64,000 bases of DNA, taken from contig NZ_CP121194.1 in assembly GCF_039993895.1 (NCBI RefSeq), positions 2,914,001 through 2,978,000 of the forward strand. The letters run 5' to 3'. Within the stretch, counting starts at the first letter, position 1. Each line of letters starts with the position of its first letter. Under the pieces are notes generated by a model. The model saw nothing but the letters and a program-made list of their open reading frames with translations. It did no database searches and was not told the DNA's origin. The DNA is from Edaphobacter paludis (GTDB lineage: Bacteria > Acidobacteriota > Terriglobia > Terriglobales > Acidobacteriaceae). Position numbers and translations under genes: made by a program. Shown one piece after another: positions 41,629 to 49,665 of the stretch.

Positions 41629-43818
41629 ATGCAAAAGAAATCGCTCGGAATCTTCGTCAGCATCCTCGCCGTCACGCTTGTCCCAGCCTTCGCGCAGCAG
41701 CAGAAGCCTTACCCATTCCGCGACACTTCACTTCCTGCCGAAAAGCGCATCGACAACATTCTTTCGCTGATGACCACCGATGAAAAAATCGATTGCCTCA
41801 GCACCGATACCGCCGTCCCGCGCCTCGGCATCCCCAGCTTTGGCAGCTCTGAGGGCATCCACGGTGTTGTTCAGCGCGAGCGCATTGGCGGTCCATATGC
41901 CCAGGCGGCCATTCCCACCACGCAGTTCCCGCAGCCTCCCGGCATGGGTGAGACCTGGGACCCAGCGATCGTCCGGCAGGCGGCTGGAGTCGAAGGTCAC
42001 GAGGCGCGCTTCATCTCGCAGACCGCAAAATATCATCACCCCATCCTCATGCTCTGGGGTCCGCAGGCCGACCTCGCCCGCGATCCACGCTGGGGTCGCA
42101 GCGAAGAGGTCTACGGCGAAGATCCTTTCTTCAATGGAACCATGGTCACCGCCTTTGTCCACGGCCTTCAGGGCGACGACCCCCATTACTGGCAGGCCGC
42201 CTCGCTGCTCAAGCACTTCCTCGCCAACAGCAACGAGAAGGACCGCACCAAAACCTCCTCCAACTTCGACGACCGGCTCTTCTGGGAGTACTACTCCGTC
42301 CCCTTCCGCATGGGCTTTCTCGACGGCGGAGCCAAAGCCGTCATGGCCTCCTACAACGCCTGGAACGGCACTCACATGGCCGTCAATCCGGTCCTCAAAA
42401 ACATCGTCGTTAAACAATGGGGTGTAGACATCCTCTCCAGTGACGGCGGTGCAGTTAAAGCCCTCGTCAAAGACTCCAAGACCTATCCCAACCAGCAAGC
42501 CGCCGTCGTAGCCTGCCTCAAGGCCGGTATCAATCAGTTCCTCGACACCTACAAATACGAGACCCGTGCCGCGCTCAAAGATGGCTCCATCACCACCGCC
42601 GATCTCGACGAACTTCTGCGCCCCAAGTTCCGCATCACTCTCAAGCTTGGCCTGCTCGATCCGCCATCGATGGTTCCCTACTCAAACGTGAAGGACTCAC
42701 CCGAGCCCTGGACCACTGAAGCGGACACGTCGGTCTCCCAAAAGATCGCGCTGGAATCGGTAGTTCTCCTCAAGAACGAAAGCGCCACTCTCCCGCTTAA
42801 TAAGCAGACCCTCAAGTCCATTGCCGTCATCGGCCCGCTCGCTAACTCTGTTCACTGGGATTGGTATGGAGGCACGCCTCCCTACACCGTCACGCCACTC
42901 GAAGGCATCCAGAAGATCGTCGGCCCTCAGACCAAAGTCATCTACGCTGCCGACGAAACCAACAACGCCGCCGTCAATGCTGCACGCAAAGCTGAGGTTG
43001 CCGTAGTCGTCGTCGGCAACGACCCCACCTGCGGCCCCGACATGGCCCACGACTGGACCGGCAACGGCACGTTGCCCTGCACTGTCCCCAGCAACGGACG
43101 CGAAGGCCGCGACCGCGACAGCATCGACCTCGGTCAGCAGGAGCAACTCGTCAAGCAGGTCTACGAAGTCAACCCGCACACTATCGTTGTTCTTGTCTCC
43201 AGTTTCCCGTTCGCAATCAACTGGACCCAGGCCAACGTTCCCGCCATCCTCCACATGGCGCACTCCTCGCAGGACGAGGGCACAGCCATCGCGAAGGTCC
43301 TCTTCGGCGACTACAACCCCGGCGGCCATCTCGTCACCACCTGGCCTAAATCCGTAGACCAACTCCCCGCGATGATGGACTACAACATCCGCGATGGGCG
43401 CACCTACATGTACTTCAAAGGGGAGCCGCTCTATCCCTTCGGCTATGGTCTGAGCTACACCACCTTCAAATTCTCGAACCTCAAGCCCAGCGCCACACAC
43501 GTCACAAAAGATGGCCACATTACCGTCTCGGTCGACGTCACCAACACGGGCACGCGTACCGGAGACGAGGTCGTCCAACTCTACGTGCAACATCTGAAAT
43601 CAAAGGTCGAACGTCCCCGCGAGGAACTAAAGGGCTTCCAGCGCGTCACCCTGCAGCCCAACGAAACCAAGACCATCCAGATCCCGCTCGAAGCTGCAAA
43701 TCTCGCTTACTGGAATGAGAAGCAATCAAAGTTCGACGTCGAATCCGAACCGGTCAAACTCATGGTCGGCGACTCCTCGGCCGACATCAAGCTCAACACT
43801 ACGGTCCAAATTAACTAG
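41629..43818 (+). CDS. Secreted GH3 family beta-xylosidase/beta-glucosidase
   Basis: A 729-residue retaining exo-glycosidase. A signal peptide ends near VPAFAQ (about 23). The N-terminal TIM barrel holds GPQADLARDPRWGRSEEVYG, SLLKHFLAN (the conserved Lys-His) and the nucleophile Asp272 in ILSSDGGAVKAL; Gly after the Asp, rather than Trp, resembles the beta-xylosidase-like branch. The C-terminal alpha/beta sandwich includes VVLLKNESATLPL, and a fibronectin-III-like domain (GDEVVQLYVQHLKSKVERP) closes the protein. The enzyme likely works on plant or fungal cell-wall oligosaccharides, but substrate cannot be fixed from sequence. It is divergent from the GH92 gene. Confidence 0.93.
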   Translation: MQKKSLGIFVSILAVTLVPAFAQQQKPYPFRDTSLPAEKRIDNILSLMTTDEKIDCLSTDTAVPRLGIPSFGSSEGIHGVVQRERIGGPYAQAAIPTTQFPQPPGMGETWDPAIVRQAAGVEGHEARFISQTAKYHHPILMLWGPQADLARDPRWGRSEEVYGEDPFFNGTMVTAFVHGLQGDDPHYWQAASLLKHFLANSNEKDRTKTSSNFDDRLFWEYYSVPFRMGFLDGGAKAVMASYNAWNGTHMAVNPVLKNIVVKQWGVDILSSDGGAVKALVKDSKTYPNQQAAVVACLKAGINQFLDTYKYETRAALKDGSITTADLDELLRPKFRITLKLGLLDPPSMVPYSNVKDSPEPWTTEADTSVSQKIALESVVLLKNESATLPLNKQTLKSIAVIGPLANSVHWDWYGGTPPYTVTPLEGIQKIVGPQTKVIYAADETNNAAVNAARKAEVAVVVVGNDPTCGPDMAHDWTGNGTLPCTVPSNGREGRDRDSIDLGQQEQLVKQVYEVNPHTIVVLVSSFPFAINWTQANVPAILHMAHSSQDEGTAIAKVLFGDYNPGGHLVTTWPKSVDQLPAMMDYNIRDGRTYMYFKGEPLYPFGYGLSYTTFKFSNLKPSATHVTKDGHITVSVDVTNTGTRTGDEVVQLYVQHLKSKVERPREELKGFQRVTLQPNETKTIQIPLEAANLAYWNEKQSKFDVESEPVKLMVGDSSADIKLNTTVQIN

Positions 43819-43885
43819 ATTCGCCGTGCCGTACAAATAAAGACGACGCCGCTCAATCTACGAAGCGACCCAGGCTGCTTTTTCG

Positions 43886-45472
43886 TCAGTGATAGTGCTT
43901 CTGGTTCTTCCAGTCCGACTGATAGGTTGTTTTTCTGCCGTAACAAAGAAGAATGCGTCTGCGCTCGTAAGGCATCGAGAGAGGATTGTCGACTTTACCT
44001 GCAACCTTGCAGGAGGTATAGACCTGCTGTGCCTCATCGACGCTTGCGCTGGAGATGAGAATCATCTCTTTGCCGGTATAGCCTCGCGGGCCCCACAGCC
44101 AATAGTTCTGGTGTCCGCTGATGCTCATCGGCAAATCGTATTGGCGTCCAAGAATATCGATGGCCCCTGCTTCTCCATAGTTCTGCGCATAAATGCCGGT
44201 CACAGCCTGCTCCTGCGGCGGCAGCGAGTGGTAGACGCGCGCTACCTCTTCAACAAGATCGCTCCACCCAAAGCGGTCCGCATAAAACTGCGGCAGCAGC
44301 GGCTCTTCTTCCTGCGTCTCCGAATTCGCAGAGCGATAGTGCAGCTTCTTGGCATAGGCAAGATATTGCATCGGCGGCAGCACGGGTATAGAAAACGGAA
44401 GAAATACGAAGAGACCAATCACTTCTACGGCAACAAAGACAAGCACCACCGCATTGCGCCACGCCTTCTGTGCGGCCCATACCATCCACGCCACCGCACC
44501 CGCGGCAAAGAAAACAGGATAAGCAGGCGCAAGATAATAGTCTTTGCCATGCAGCGTGAGCATCAGTCCAAAGAAGACCAGGAAGAAGAAGCCCAGAAAC
44601 CGCACCGGTCGCGCCGCGCGTGCTAACAGCAGCCAAAGAACACCCGTGCCCCACAACAACACATTTTGCGGTGTAAGCATCATGATCTGCTGCAAAATAA
44701 ATTGTAACGGCGGAAGTTTCGTATTCTTTCCCGAGACCTGAACATTGTGCAGGAACTCTATCGTCGGAAAATGATGTGTCGCCTGCCAGAGGAAGTTAGG
44801 CAGCGCAATCAGCAGCATGATCCCAAGCGCTGCCGCCATCCACCGGCTGGCCAAGATGCGCCGCTGCGGTGTAAGCAAAAGGGCCACCAGCATGGCGATC
44901 AGAAAGAAGGCAACGGAATCCTTGTTCTCAAACGAGAGTCCCGCACTTGCGCCAAAGACCAGCCACCAGTTACGAATTTCTTTCTCCGACCCCGCCTGCG
45001 TAATGCGAATCAGTGCAAGCACGCAAAGCATCCAAAACACCGGGTCGAAGGAGTTCATCGAAAGGAAGCCGTCGATGCCGAGATAGACTCCCGCACTGAG
45101 CACACCCAGCATGGCCAGCGCAGCCGCTCGCCGGCTACCGCCGAGCGCCCAAGCTAGCAGGCCGGTAAGAAATACTTTGGCTGCTCCGGCAAGCGCGGAC
45201 AAAAGCCGTAGCGACCACATATGGTCGTGGCCGAAGAGCAGCTCCGTCAGCCGAGCCTGCAGCGCCACCAGCGGAGGCTGGTCGACATAGCCAAACGCAA
45301 GGCGCTGTCCGCAGACAAGGTAATACAATTCGTCACGAAAGATCCCGTAGCCCGCATGTTGCGCCAGAATATTACCGACAATCTGAATGGCAAGCTTTAT
45401 CCCCGCGAATGCGAGGCAAAGCCAGAGAACAGAGCGCAGATCGGTGCGGGGTCGAGTCATATCCATAGGCAT
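43886..45472 (-). CDS. GT39/ArnT-like membrane glycosyltransferase
   Basis: A 528-residue integral membrane protein with about ten to twelve hydrophobic segments. The first loop has the acidic and aromatic pattern DELYYLVCGQRLAFGYVDQPPL, the expected catalytic region of PMT/ArnT-type lipid-linked sugar transferases (residues about 45-66; shown here split as DELYYLVCG and YVDQPPL). Further features are PFWMLCVLALIRI and a soluble C-terminal domain of about 120 residues after residue 380. Such enzymes move sugars from polyprenyl phosphate donors to lipids or proteins in the periplasm. Acceptor unknown. It converges with GH3 across 67 bp. Its strand G/C bias is weaker than that of the genes to its left. 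Confidence 0.85.
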   Translation of the reverse strand: MPMDMTRPRTDLRSVLWLCLAFAGIKLAIQIVGNILAQHAGYGIFRDELYYLVCGQRLAFGYVDQPPLVALQARLTELLFGHDHMWSLRLLSALAGAAKVFLTGLLAWALGGSRRAAALAMLGVLSAGVYLGIDGFLSMNSFDPVFWMLCVLALIRITQAGSEKEIRNWWLVFGASAGLSFENKDSVAFFLIAMLVALLLTPQRRILASRWMAAALGIMLLIALPNFLWQATHHFPTIEFLHNVQVSGKNTKLPPLQFILQQIMMLTPQNVLLWGTGVLWLLLARAARPVRFLGFFFLVFFGLMLTLHGKDYYLAPAYPVFFAAGAVAWMVWAAQKAWRNAVVLVFVAVEVIGLFVFLPFSIPVLPPMQYLAYAKKLHYRSANSETQEEEPLLPQFYADRFGWSDLVEEVARVYHSLPPQEQAVTGIYAQNYGEAGAIDILGRQYDLPMSISGHQNYWLWGPRGYTGKEMILISSASVDEAQQVYTSCKVAGKVDNPLSMPYERRRILLCYGRKTTYQSDWKNQKHYH

Positions 45473-45672
45473 TCGATAAGTATCAGCATGGTATACGAGA
45501 GCCGCAATGCAAAGTTCAAACCTGAAGGAACCATCGTCAAAAGAGTTCTCTCCCGCAACCTCATAGCCCTGCCCCTTGAATCACTCTTTTTTTGTCCATC
45601 TCTCATCTCCGCCGATGAAAGCATTGTGCCGCAACGTACAACCTCAAACGGCAGCTTCAGGGAGACAAAGAG

Positions 45673-45951
45673 ATGATCCGGCAGGCGATCAATTGCGATA
45701 TGTGCGGAGCGGAAAAGCAGGAGGCCACTACACACTGGTTCGTGGCTTATGAGCAGGGTGGAGAGCTGAAGCTGCGCGGATGGGAGTCTCCGAAGCACTC
45801 CCGAAAGGACGTAAAGCACCTAATTGTAGCGAATTGGGTGGAACTGTTTTGCAATCGATATTTGGTTTGTTTTCTTTTAGTTATATGGTTTCCGAGCTTG
45901 ACAGGTTTTTGCTTGGGTGTAAGGCCTCCGAGCAGTTTCCGGCGGGGATAG
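45673..45951 (+). pseudogene. Small conserved acidobacterial protein, apparently 3'-truncated
   Basis: The first 50 residues (MIRQAINCDMCGAEKQEATT, then HWFVAYEQGGELKLRGW) match a short conserved hypothetical family that I recall from Acidobacteria, whose C-terminus normally continues from KHL into a second Cys motif of the form CGQTCLHKLVDEF. Here, after KHL (base 45820), the frame instead continues into an AT-rich hydrophobic tail (LVCFLLVIWFPSLTGFCLG) unlike that family, and the expected segment is not in any nearby frame. The CxxC at residues 9-12 has therefore lost its partner. GGGAGACAAAGAG precedes ATG 45673. It could still be translated as a 92-residue chimeric protein. See the finding on the strand-bias change. 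Confidence 0.55.
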
Positions 45952-46054
45952 GTAGTCCAAACGCAGATTCCTCTGCTTCGCCTGCGGAATGACAACCAAA
46001 AAGAAAAACTCTTTTTCGAAATGTGCGTTCTGCCCCAACTCTCGGGATACTGCG

Positions 46055-47284
46055 TCAGGGTTTTAGTTTGAAGGCTTTGGTGACGATGGCGTTGGGCATG
46101 CTTCCGGCGGGGAGAATGGTGAAGAGGGTGGGGCCGGTCTTGTCCTGGGTGCGGATGACGGAGACGTCGCCGGAGTGGGCATCGGCGGCGAGGAGGAGAT
46201 GCTCGTCGGCGGAGAAAGCAAGGGCGTCGGGCTCGGAGCCGGTGTGGACGCTGCTGGCAACGCGACCGTCGTCGATGCTGTAGAGGCTGAGGGAGTCGGC
46301 GCCGAAGTTGGAGACCCAGAGGGAGCTGTTGTCGCGGCTGACGATGCCGTGGGTGGGCTTGTTGCCGATGGCCTGGGTCCAGCCGACCTGGTTGTTCCAG
46401 GTGTCGATCTCGGAGATGCTGTCGGAGTCGAAGTTGGAGACGAAGATCTCGCCGCCGTCGGGCTTGAGGGCGAGGTTGACGGGGGTGTCGCCGACGTCGA
46501 GCAGGGTGAGCAGATGATCGGTGAGCAGGGACGGGTTCTGCTTTGCGTTCCAGGAGCCGGGGGCGGCGGCGAGGCTGACGGCCATGACCTGATGGCCTCC
46601 GGAGCAGGCGACGAAGGCCTTGGAGGAGTCGGGTAGGATGACAGCGTCGGTGGCTCCGGGACAACCGTTGAATGTGGAGCGGAAGTGGAGGATGTGGGTG
46701 CGGTCGGCGGGAGATTTCTCATAAGGCGCGACATCGTAAATAGATACGCTGCCGCTGCCGCGGTTGGTGACGAGGAGGGTGCGGTTGTCGGGCGAGATGC
46801 GGGCGAGGCCGGGCTGCTCGCCGGTGCCGGCGAGGGCGATCTCGCGGCGCTGGTCGAGGTCGATGACGCTGACGGTGTTGGAGCCGGAGTTGGCGACGTA
46901 GGCGCGGTGGCCGGTGTCGTCGACGCTGATGAAGTATGGCTGACGATGGACGGGGATAGTGGCTACGACGAGGTTGGTTTCGGCGTCGATGACGGAGACG
47001 CTGTCGGACTTGGTGTTGACGACGTAGACCTCGTTGCGGACGGGGTTGACGGCGAGGCCGGTGGGGCCGTCGCCGACGCGGAGGGTGCGGTCCTGGCGGA
47101 GATAGACGAGGTCGAGCACGGTGACGGTGTTGGAGCCGCCGTTGCTGACGTAAGCGAACTCGTGGTATCCGGCAGGGACGTCGGGGAAGCCGTTGCGGCG
47201 GCAGCCGGAGCAGGCGGCGAGGAGCGCGATGGCGGCTACGGCGAGACAACGGGATGAGAGTTGGAAACGGCGGGGGGTTGGCAC
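46055..47284 (-). CDS. YVTN-type beta-propeller lipoprotein
   Basis: A roughly 409-residue envelope protein. From GTG 47284 it reads MPTPRRFQLSSRCLAVAAIA followed by lipobox LAAC with Cys25. The remainder is made of about seven 40-residue repeats of the YVTN/40-residue beta-propeller type: AYVSNGGSNTVTVLDL, VYVVNTKSDSVSVIDAET, AYVANSGSNTVSVIDLDQ, LLVTNRGSGSVSIYDV, IFVSNFDSDSISEIDTW and LWVSNFGADSLSLYSIDD. Such propellers often mediate binding at the cell surface. No enzyme motif is seen. The longer open frame to 47440 lacks a signal at its start, so GTG 47284 is preferred although no good ribosome-binding site is visible. Confidence 0.82.
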   Translation of the reverse strand: MPTPRRFQLSSRCLAVAAIALLAACSGCRRNGFPDVPAGYHEFAYVSNGGSNTVTVLDLVYLRQDRTLRVGDGPTGLAVNPVRNEVYVVNTKSDSVSVIDAETNLVVATIPVHRQPYFISVDDTGHRAYVANSGSNTVSVIDLDQRREIALAGTGEQPGLARISPDNRTLLVTNRGSGSVSIYDVAPYEKSPADRTHILHFRSTFNGCPGATDAVILPDSSKAFVACSGGHQVMAVSLAAAPGSWNAKQNPSLLTDHLLTLLDVGDTPVNLALKPDGGEIFVSNFDSDSISEIDTWNNQVGWTQAIGNKPTHGIVSRDNSSLWVSNFGADSLSLYSIDDGRVASSVHTGSEPDALAFSADEHLLLAADAHSGDVSVIRTQDKTGPTLFTILPAGSMPNAIVTKAFKLKP

Positions 47285-47488
47285 TGTTGCGAGTCTATCG
47301 GGGGAGGATTGGCGGAGGCAAGGGTGAGCGGCAGTTTCTCCGTTGGGGCTGGAAGGACGGGCGTGTGATTGGAGGGGAAAATGCAGAAGACTTTCACGGC
47401 ACAGAAAAATCTGACTTTTATCGCGCTGTGTCTCGTTCACTATGCTGCACTGCGTGATATGATGCGCTGCGTTACAGAGGAGGCGGAT

Positions 47489-47857
47489 ATGAATCCGACT
47501 CGAAAATTATGCGTCCTGATGTTGCTCTGTGCTTCAAGTGGGCTTGTGGCGCAATCGTCTGATGCGTCGAAGCCTGCCGCCAATGCGGTTGAAAAGAAAG
47601 CGGATCGAAAGGCGTCGCAGGACGAAGTTCCTCGGCGATCCAAATTATCCGAACACGACAAATCAACCATGCTGTACGACAAAGCGCCCGCGGCTGCTGC
47701 GCCGGCAGCTGCTGCTCCGGCACCTGCTGCTCCGGCCACTGCAGCGGCATCTCCAAGGCCGTATACGGCGCAATCCAGCGGAGATGACGGAGCTGAGAAT
47801 ACAACTCCCGTTCCTGTGGGAACTACGCCGCCGACACCCAAACAGGATACAAAGTGA
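47489..47857 (+). CDS. Small exported Ala/Pro-rich protein
   Basis: A 122-residue predicted secreted protein. MNPTRKLCVLMLLCASSGLV is a signal peptide with cleavage near VAQ (22). After a charged section (KKADRKASQDEVPRRSKLSE) comes a low-complexity block of repeated Ala-Ala-Pro-Ala units (about 70-90) and a Thr/Pro-rich tail. AGAGGAGG 5 nt before ATG 47489 decides the start. No family is recognised. It overlaps the next gene by four bases (GTGA), so the two are probably translated together. Confidence 0.7.
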   Translation: MNPTRKLCVLMLLCASSGLVAQSSDASKPAANAVEKKADRKASQDEVPRRSKLSEHDKSTMLYDKAPAAAAPAAAAPAPAAPATAAASPRPYTAQSSGDDGAENTTPVPVGTTPPTPKQDTK

Positions 47858-48426
47858 GACGGCTGCAACGTCGCGAGGGTCGTTCTCCAGGGCATGCCGG
47901 TAGTGTGCAGCAAAGGTCCCCGGAACGCATCGACAAGGTAAAGATATGGATGGAGATCATTCAGGCGGTCGCGACGGTATTGGCGATCGCAGGGGGGCTA
48001 ATCTGGTTTGTCCTGCAGCGCTCGACGAAGCCGGAGGTGAAGATTGAGCAAACGGTGACGCACCGTTCTGTTGCGGGACATCCAGACCAATCGCTCATCA
48101 GCGTGGACGTGCGCGCTACCAATGTGGGAAAGGTAAAAGTTGACCTTGAGCCTGGAGTGCTGGAGATATTGCAGATTAATCCCATCCTGGAGAAGGACAA
48201 GCAAACGGCGTGGCCGAAATTTCAATTGAAGAGACTGACTCTCGAGCCAGGTGAAAGCGATCAAGCCTTATTCCGGGACTTCATTGTGCCTGCCACTGTT
48301 CAAACGATCCAGATTCATTCGCGCTACACGGTTCCCGGCGAGCCGGGCCTGTACTGGAATTTACTGAGCTTTGCAGATATCGGGGTTGAGCCAAGCCGGA
48401 ACGAGACTGCCTCTTCGGTGCATTGA
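47854..48426 (+). CDS. Hypothetical single-pass membrane protein
   Basis: A protein of up to 190 residues. After a basic N-terminal part, IIQAVATVLAIAGGLIWFVL (about residues 35-54) is one membrane segment, followed by a soluble, probably beta-sandwich domain (VKIEQTVTHRSVAG, LISVDVRATNVGKVKVDLEP, LTLEPGESDQALFRDFIVP, IQIHSRYTVPG). The pattern 'V-x-N-x-G' in a beta domain recalls small Ig-like extracytoplasmic domains. GTG 47854 overlaps the upstream stop and suggests coupling; ATG 47950, directly before the membrane segment, is an alternative start. A + strand terminator follows at 48590. Function unknown. Confidence 0.7.
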   Translation: MRRLQRREGRSPGHAGSVQQRSPERIDKVKIWMEIIQAVATVLAIAGGLIWFVLQRSTKPEVKIEQTVTHRSVAGHPDQSLISVDVRATNVGKVKVDLEPGVLEILQINPILEKDKQTAWPKFQLKRLTLEPGESDQALFRDFIVPATVQTIQIHSRYTVPGEPGLYWNLLSFADIGVEPSRNETASSVH

Positions 48427-48589
48427 TTTTCGGTTATGGCCGAAGTTGTATCTAGCCTGGCCCTCCGATGGGAGACTAGGAGCAGACAAGAATATTTGCG
48501 CAACCTTCTTGCAAGAATGGGGTTGAGATGAGAGATACGGAAAACCTGTATCAGCGATTTTCCGCTATCATCTGCAACTCTTTCTCGGA

Positions 48590-48625
48590 CAACGAAGCTA
48601 CGGTTTCGTGGCTTCGTTGCTTTTT
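48590..48625 (+). terminator. Rho-independent terminator at the convergent junction with ccmD
   Basis: A perfect 9-bp stem (48590-48598 with 48611-48619, 12-nt loop) is followed by C and five Ts. It ends rightward transcripts from the 47.5-48.4 kb gene pair and abuts the ccmD stop at 48624-48626. Confidence 0.78.
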
Positions 48626-48767
48626 AGTCGCGTGGGTTCTTCGTCCGCAACCATTCCTTTGCAACCCATAAGAAGTACCCGCCCTGAATGATCAGGACCG
48701 TGGCGTATGCGCCGAGAAGGTGCCGGTGTTCCAAGGTGCTGAAGTTGAAGAAGGAATGCCAGGTCAT
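48624..48767 (-). CDS. ccmD: CcmD-like small membrane protein of heme export
   Basis: A 47-residue protein: MTWHSFFNFSTLEHRHLLGA, then one hydrophobic segment (YATVLIIQGGYFLWVAKEW) and a basic tail. In System I cytochrome c maturation, CcmD stabilises the CcmC-heme-CcmE complex and helps release holo-CcmE. Identification rests on size, topology and its place directly after ccmC, since CcmD proteins are poorly conserved. Its ATG overlaps the ccmC stop by four bases (48764-48767). A longer frame upstream overlaps ccmC and is not needed. Confidence 0.8.
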   Translation of the reverse strand: MTWHSFFNFSTLEHRHLLGAYATVLIIQGGYFLWVAKEWLRTKNPRD

Positions 48768-49498
48768 TGTGCGGGCTCCAGAGAGGCTTCTATGGCGCTG
48801 AGGGCTGCGTCCTGCTCGGCTATCTGGCGGCGGCGCTCGAGGGCGAAGCGGAAGCCGAGGATGAAGATCCCCCACATGGCCCAGGCAATGATGTTCCAGA
48901 CGAACGCGGGCATCATGGAGGGGTCTATGCCAGAGTCAGGGCCTCCACCGAAGACTGGAGCAGGATGCTGGGTGCGCCACCAGCGGATGGACATGTAGAC
49001 GATCGGGACATCGACTGCGGCGAAGACGGAGAGGACTGCCGCAAGGGTCTGGCTTTGGCCGCTCGAGGAGAAGCGGCGGAGCATCAGGTAGCTGACGTAG
49101 AGGAGCCAGAGCAGCAACATGCTGGTGAGGCGCGGGTCCCAGGTCCACCAGATACCCCAGGTGGCGCGGCCCCAGATGCTGCCGGTGATAAGACAGATGC
49201 TGGCGTAAACGACCGTGACTTCGGCGGCAGCAAGGGCGAGGGCGTCGGAGGTGAGGGCCTTGAGGGGGTCGCGCCGGCGCCAGTAGAGATAGGCGAGCGA
49301 GGCCAGGAAGTTGATGTAGGGGAAGATCAGGCTCAGCATCGAGCTGGGGACGTGATAGTAGAAGATTCGCCCGGCATCTCCCTGTGCCGCATCGGTGGGC
49401 ACGAGGAAGATGGCCTCGCGGAAGCCGATGACAAGGACAACCAGGCTGGCAAGGAACCAGAGCCAGCCGACGGTGCGGAGAATGGAGGATCGGGACAC
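48764..49498 (-). CDS. ccmC: Heme exporter / heme lyase CcmC
   Basis: A 244-residue inner-membrane protein with six predicted segments. It carries the tryptophan-rich heme-handling motif WGIWWTWDPRLTS in the second periplasmic loop region and the two flanking conserved His (YYHVPSS; the other in the last periplasmic part, WWRTQHPAP). CcmC attaches heme to CcmE in the periplasm. The length is typical. It overlaps ccmD by four bases, but is separated from ccmB by 167 bp containing a repeat-like sequence, so ccmC-ccmD may have a separate promoter from ccmE-ccmA-ybaK-ccmB. Confidence 0.94.
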   Translation of the reverse strand: MSRSSILRTVGWLWFLASLVVLVIGFREAIFLVPTDAAQGDAGRIFYYHVPSSMLSLIFPYINFLASLAYLYWRRRDPLKALTSDALALAAAEVTVVYASICLITGSIWGRATWGIWWTWDPRLTSMLLLWLLYVSYLMLRRFSSSGQSQTLAAVLSVFAAVDVPIVYMSIRWWRTQHPAPVFGGGPDSGIDPSMMPAFVWNIIAWAMWGIFILGFRFALERRRQIAEQDAALSAIEASLEPAQ

Positions 49499-49600
49499 TA
49501 TGCGGATAATTTTACCGCGAATCGTTTGCCCAGAGTGTTTTCATCGATAGGAGGTCTTGCCGGGGCAAGCGAAAGGCAAATACAGGGGTCTTCTCCACTG

Positions 49601-49637
49601 CCCCATTCGACTTCGCTCAGGGTCCGGTCGAGATGAC
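49601..49637. repeat. Intergenic repeat-like segment between ccmB and ccmC
   Basis: The stretch includes CGACTTCGCTCAGGG and GGTCGAGATGAC (49626-49637); the latter 12 bases also occur exactly at 10331-10342 after secA. This kind of sequence recurs between genes in related genomes as I recall. It has no coding potential and lies 28 bp after the ccmB stop side. Confidence 0.4.
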
Positions 49638-49665
49638 GTGGATTTGTGTTCCCAGTGAATTGGCG

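Noticed and set aside
45473..46054. Chromosomal replication origin
   Set aside because: The strand-bias change fits, but no DnaA boxes, dnaA, dnaN, gyrB or similar genes were seen, so I list a rearrangement as more likely.
46175..46636. 153-codon + strand frame rich in Gly, Val, Asp and Glu over the YVTN gene
   Set aside because: It is a reflection of the repeated propeller codons on the minus strand.
48767..49636. 289-codon + strand frame over ccmC
   Set aside because: It is a shadow of ccmC, composed mainly of Glu, Asp and Gly, with no recognisable domain.
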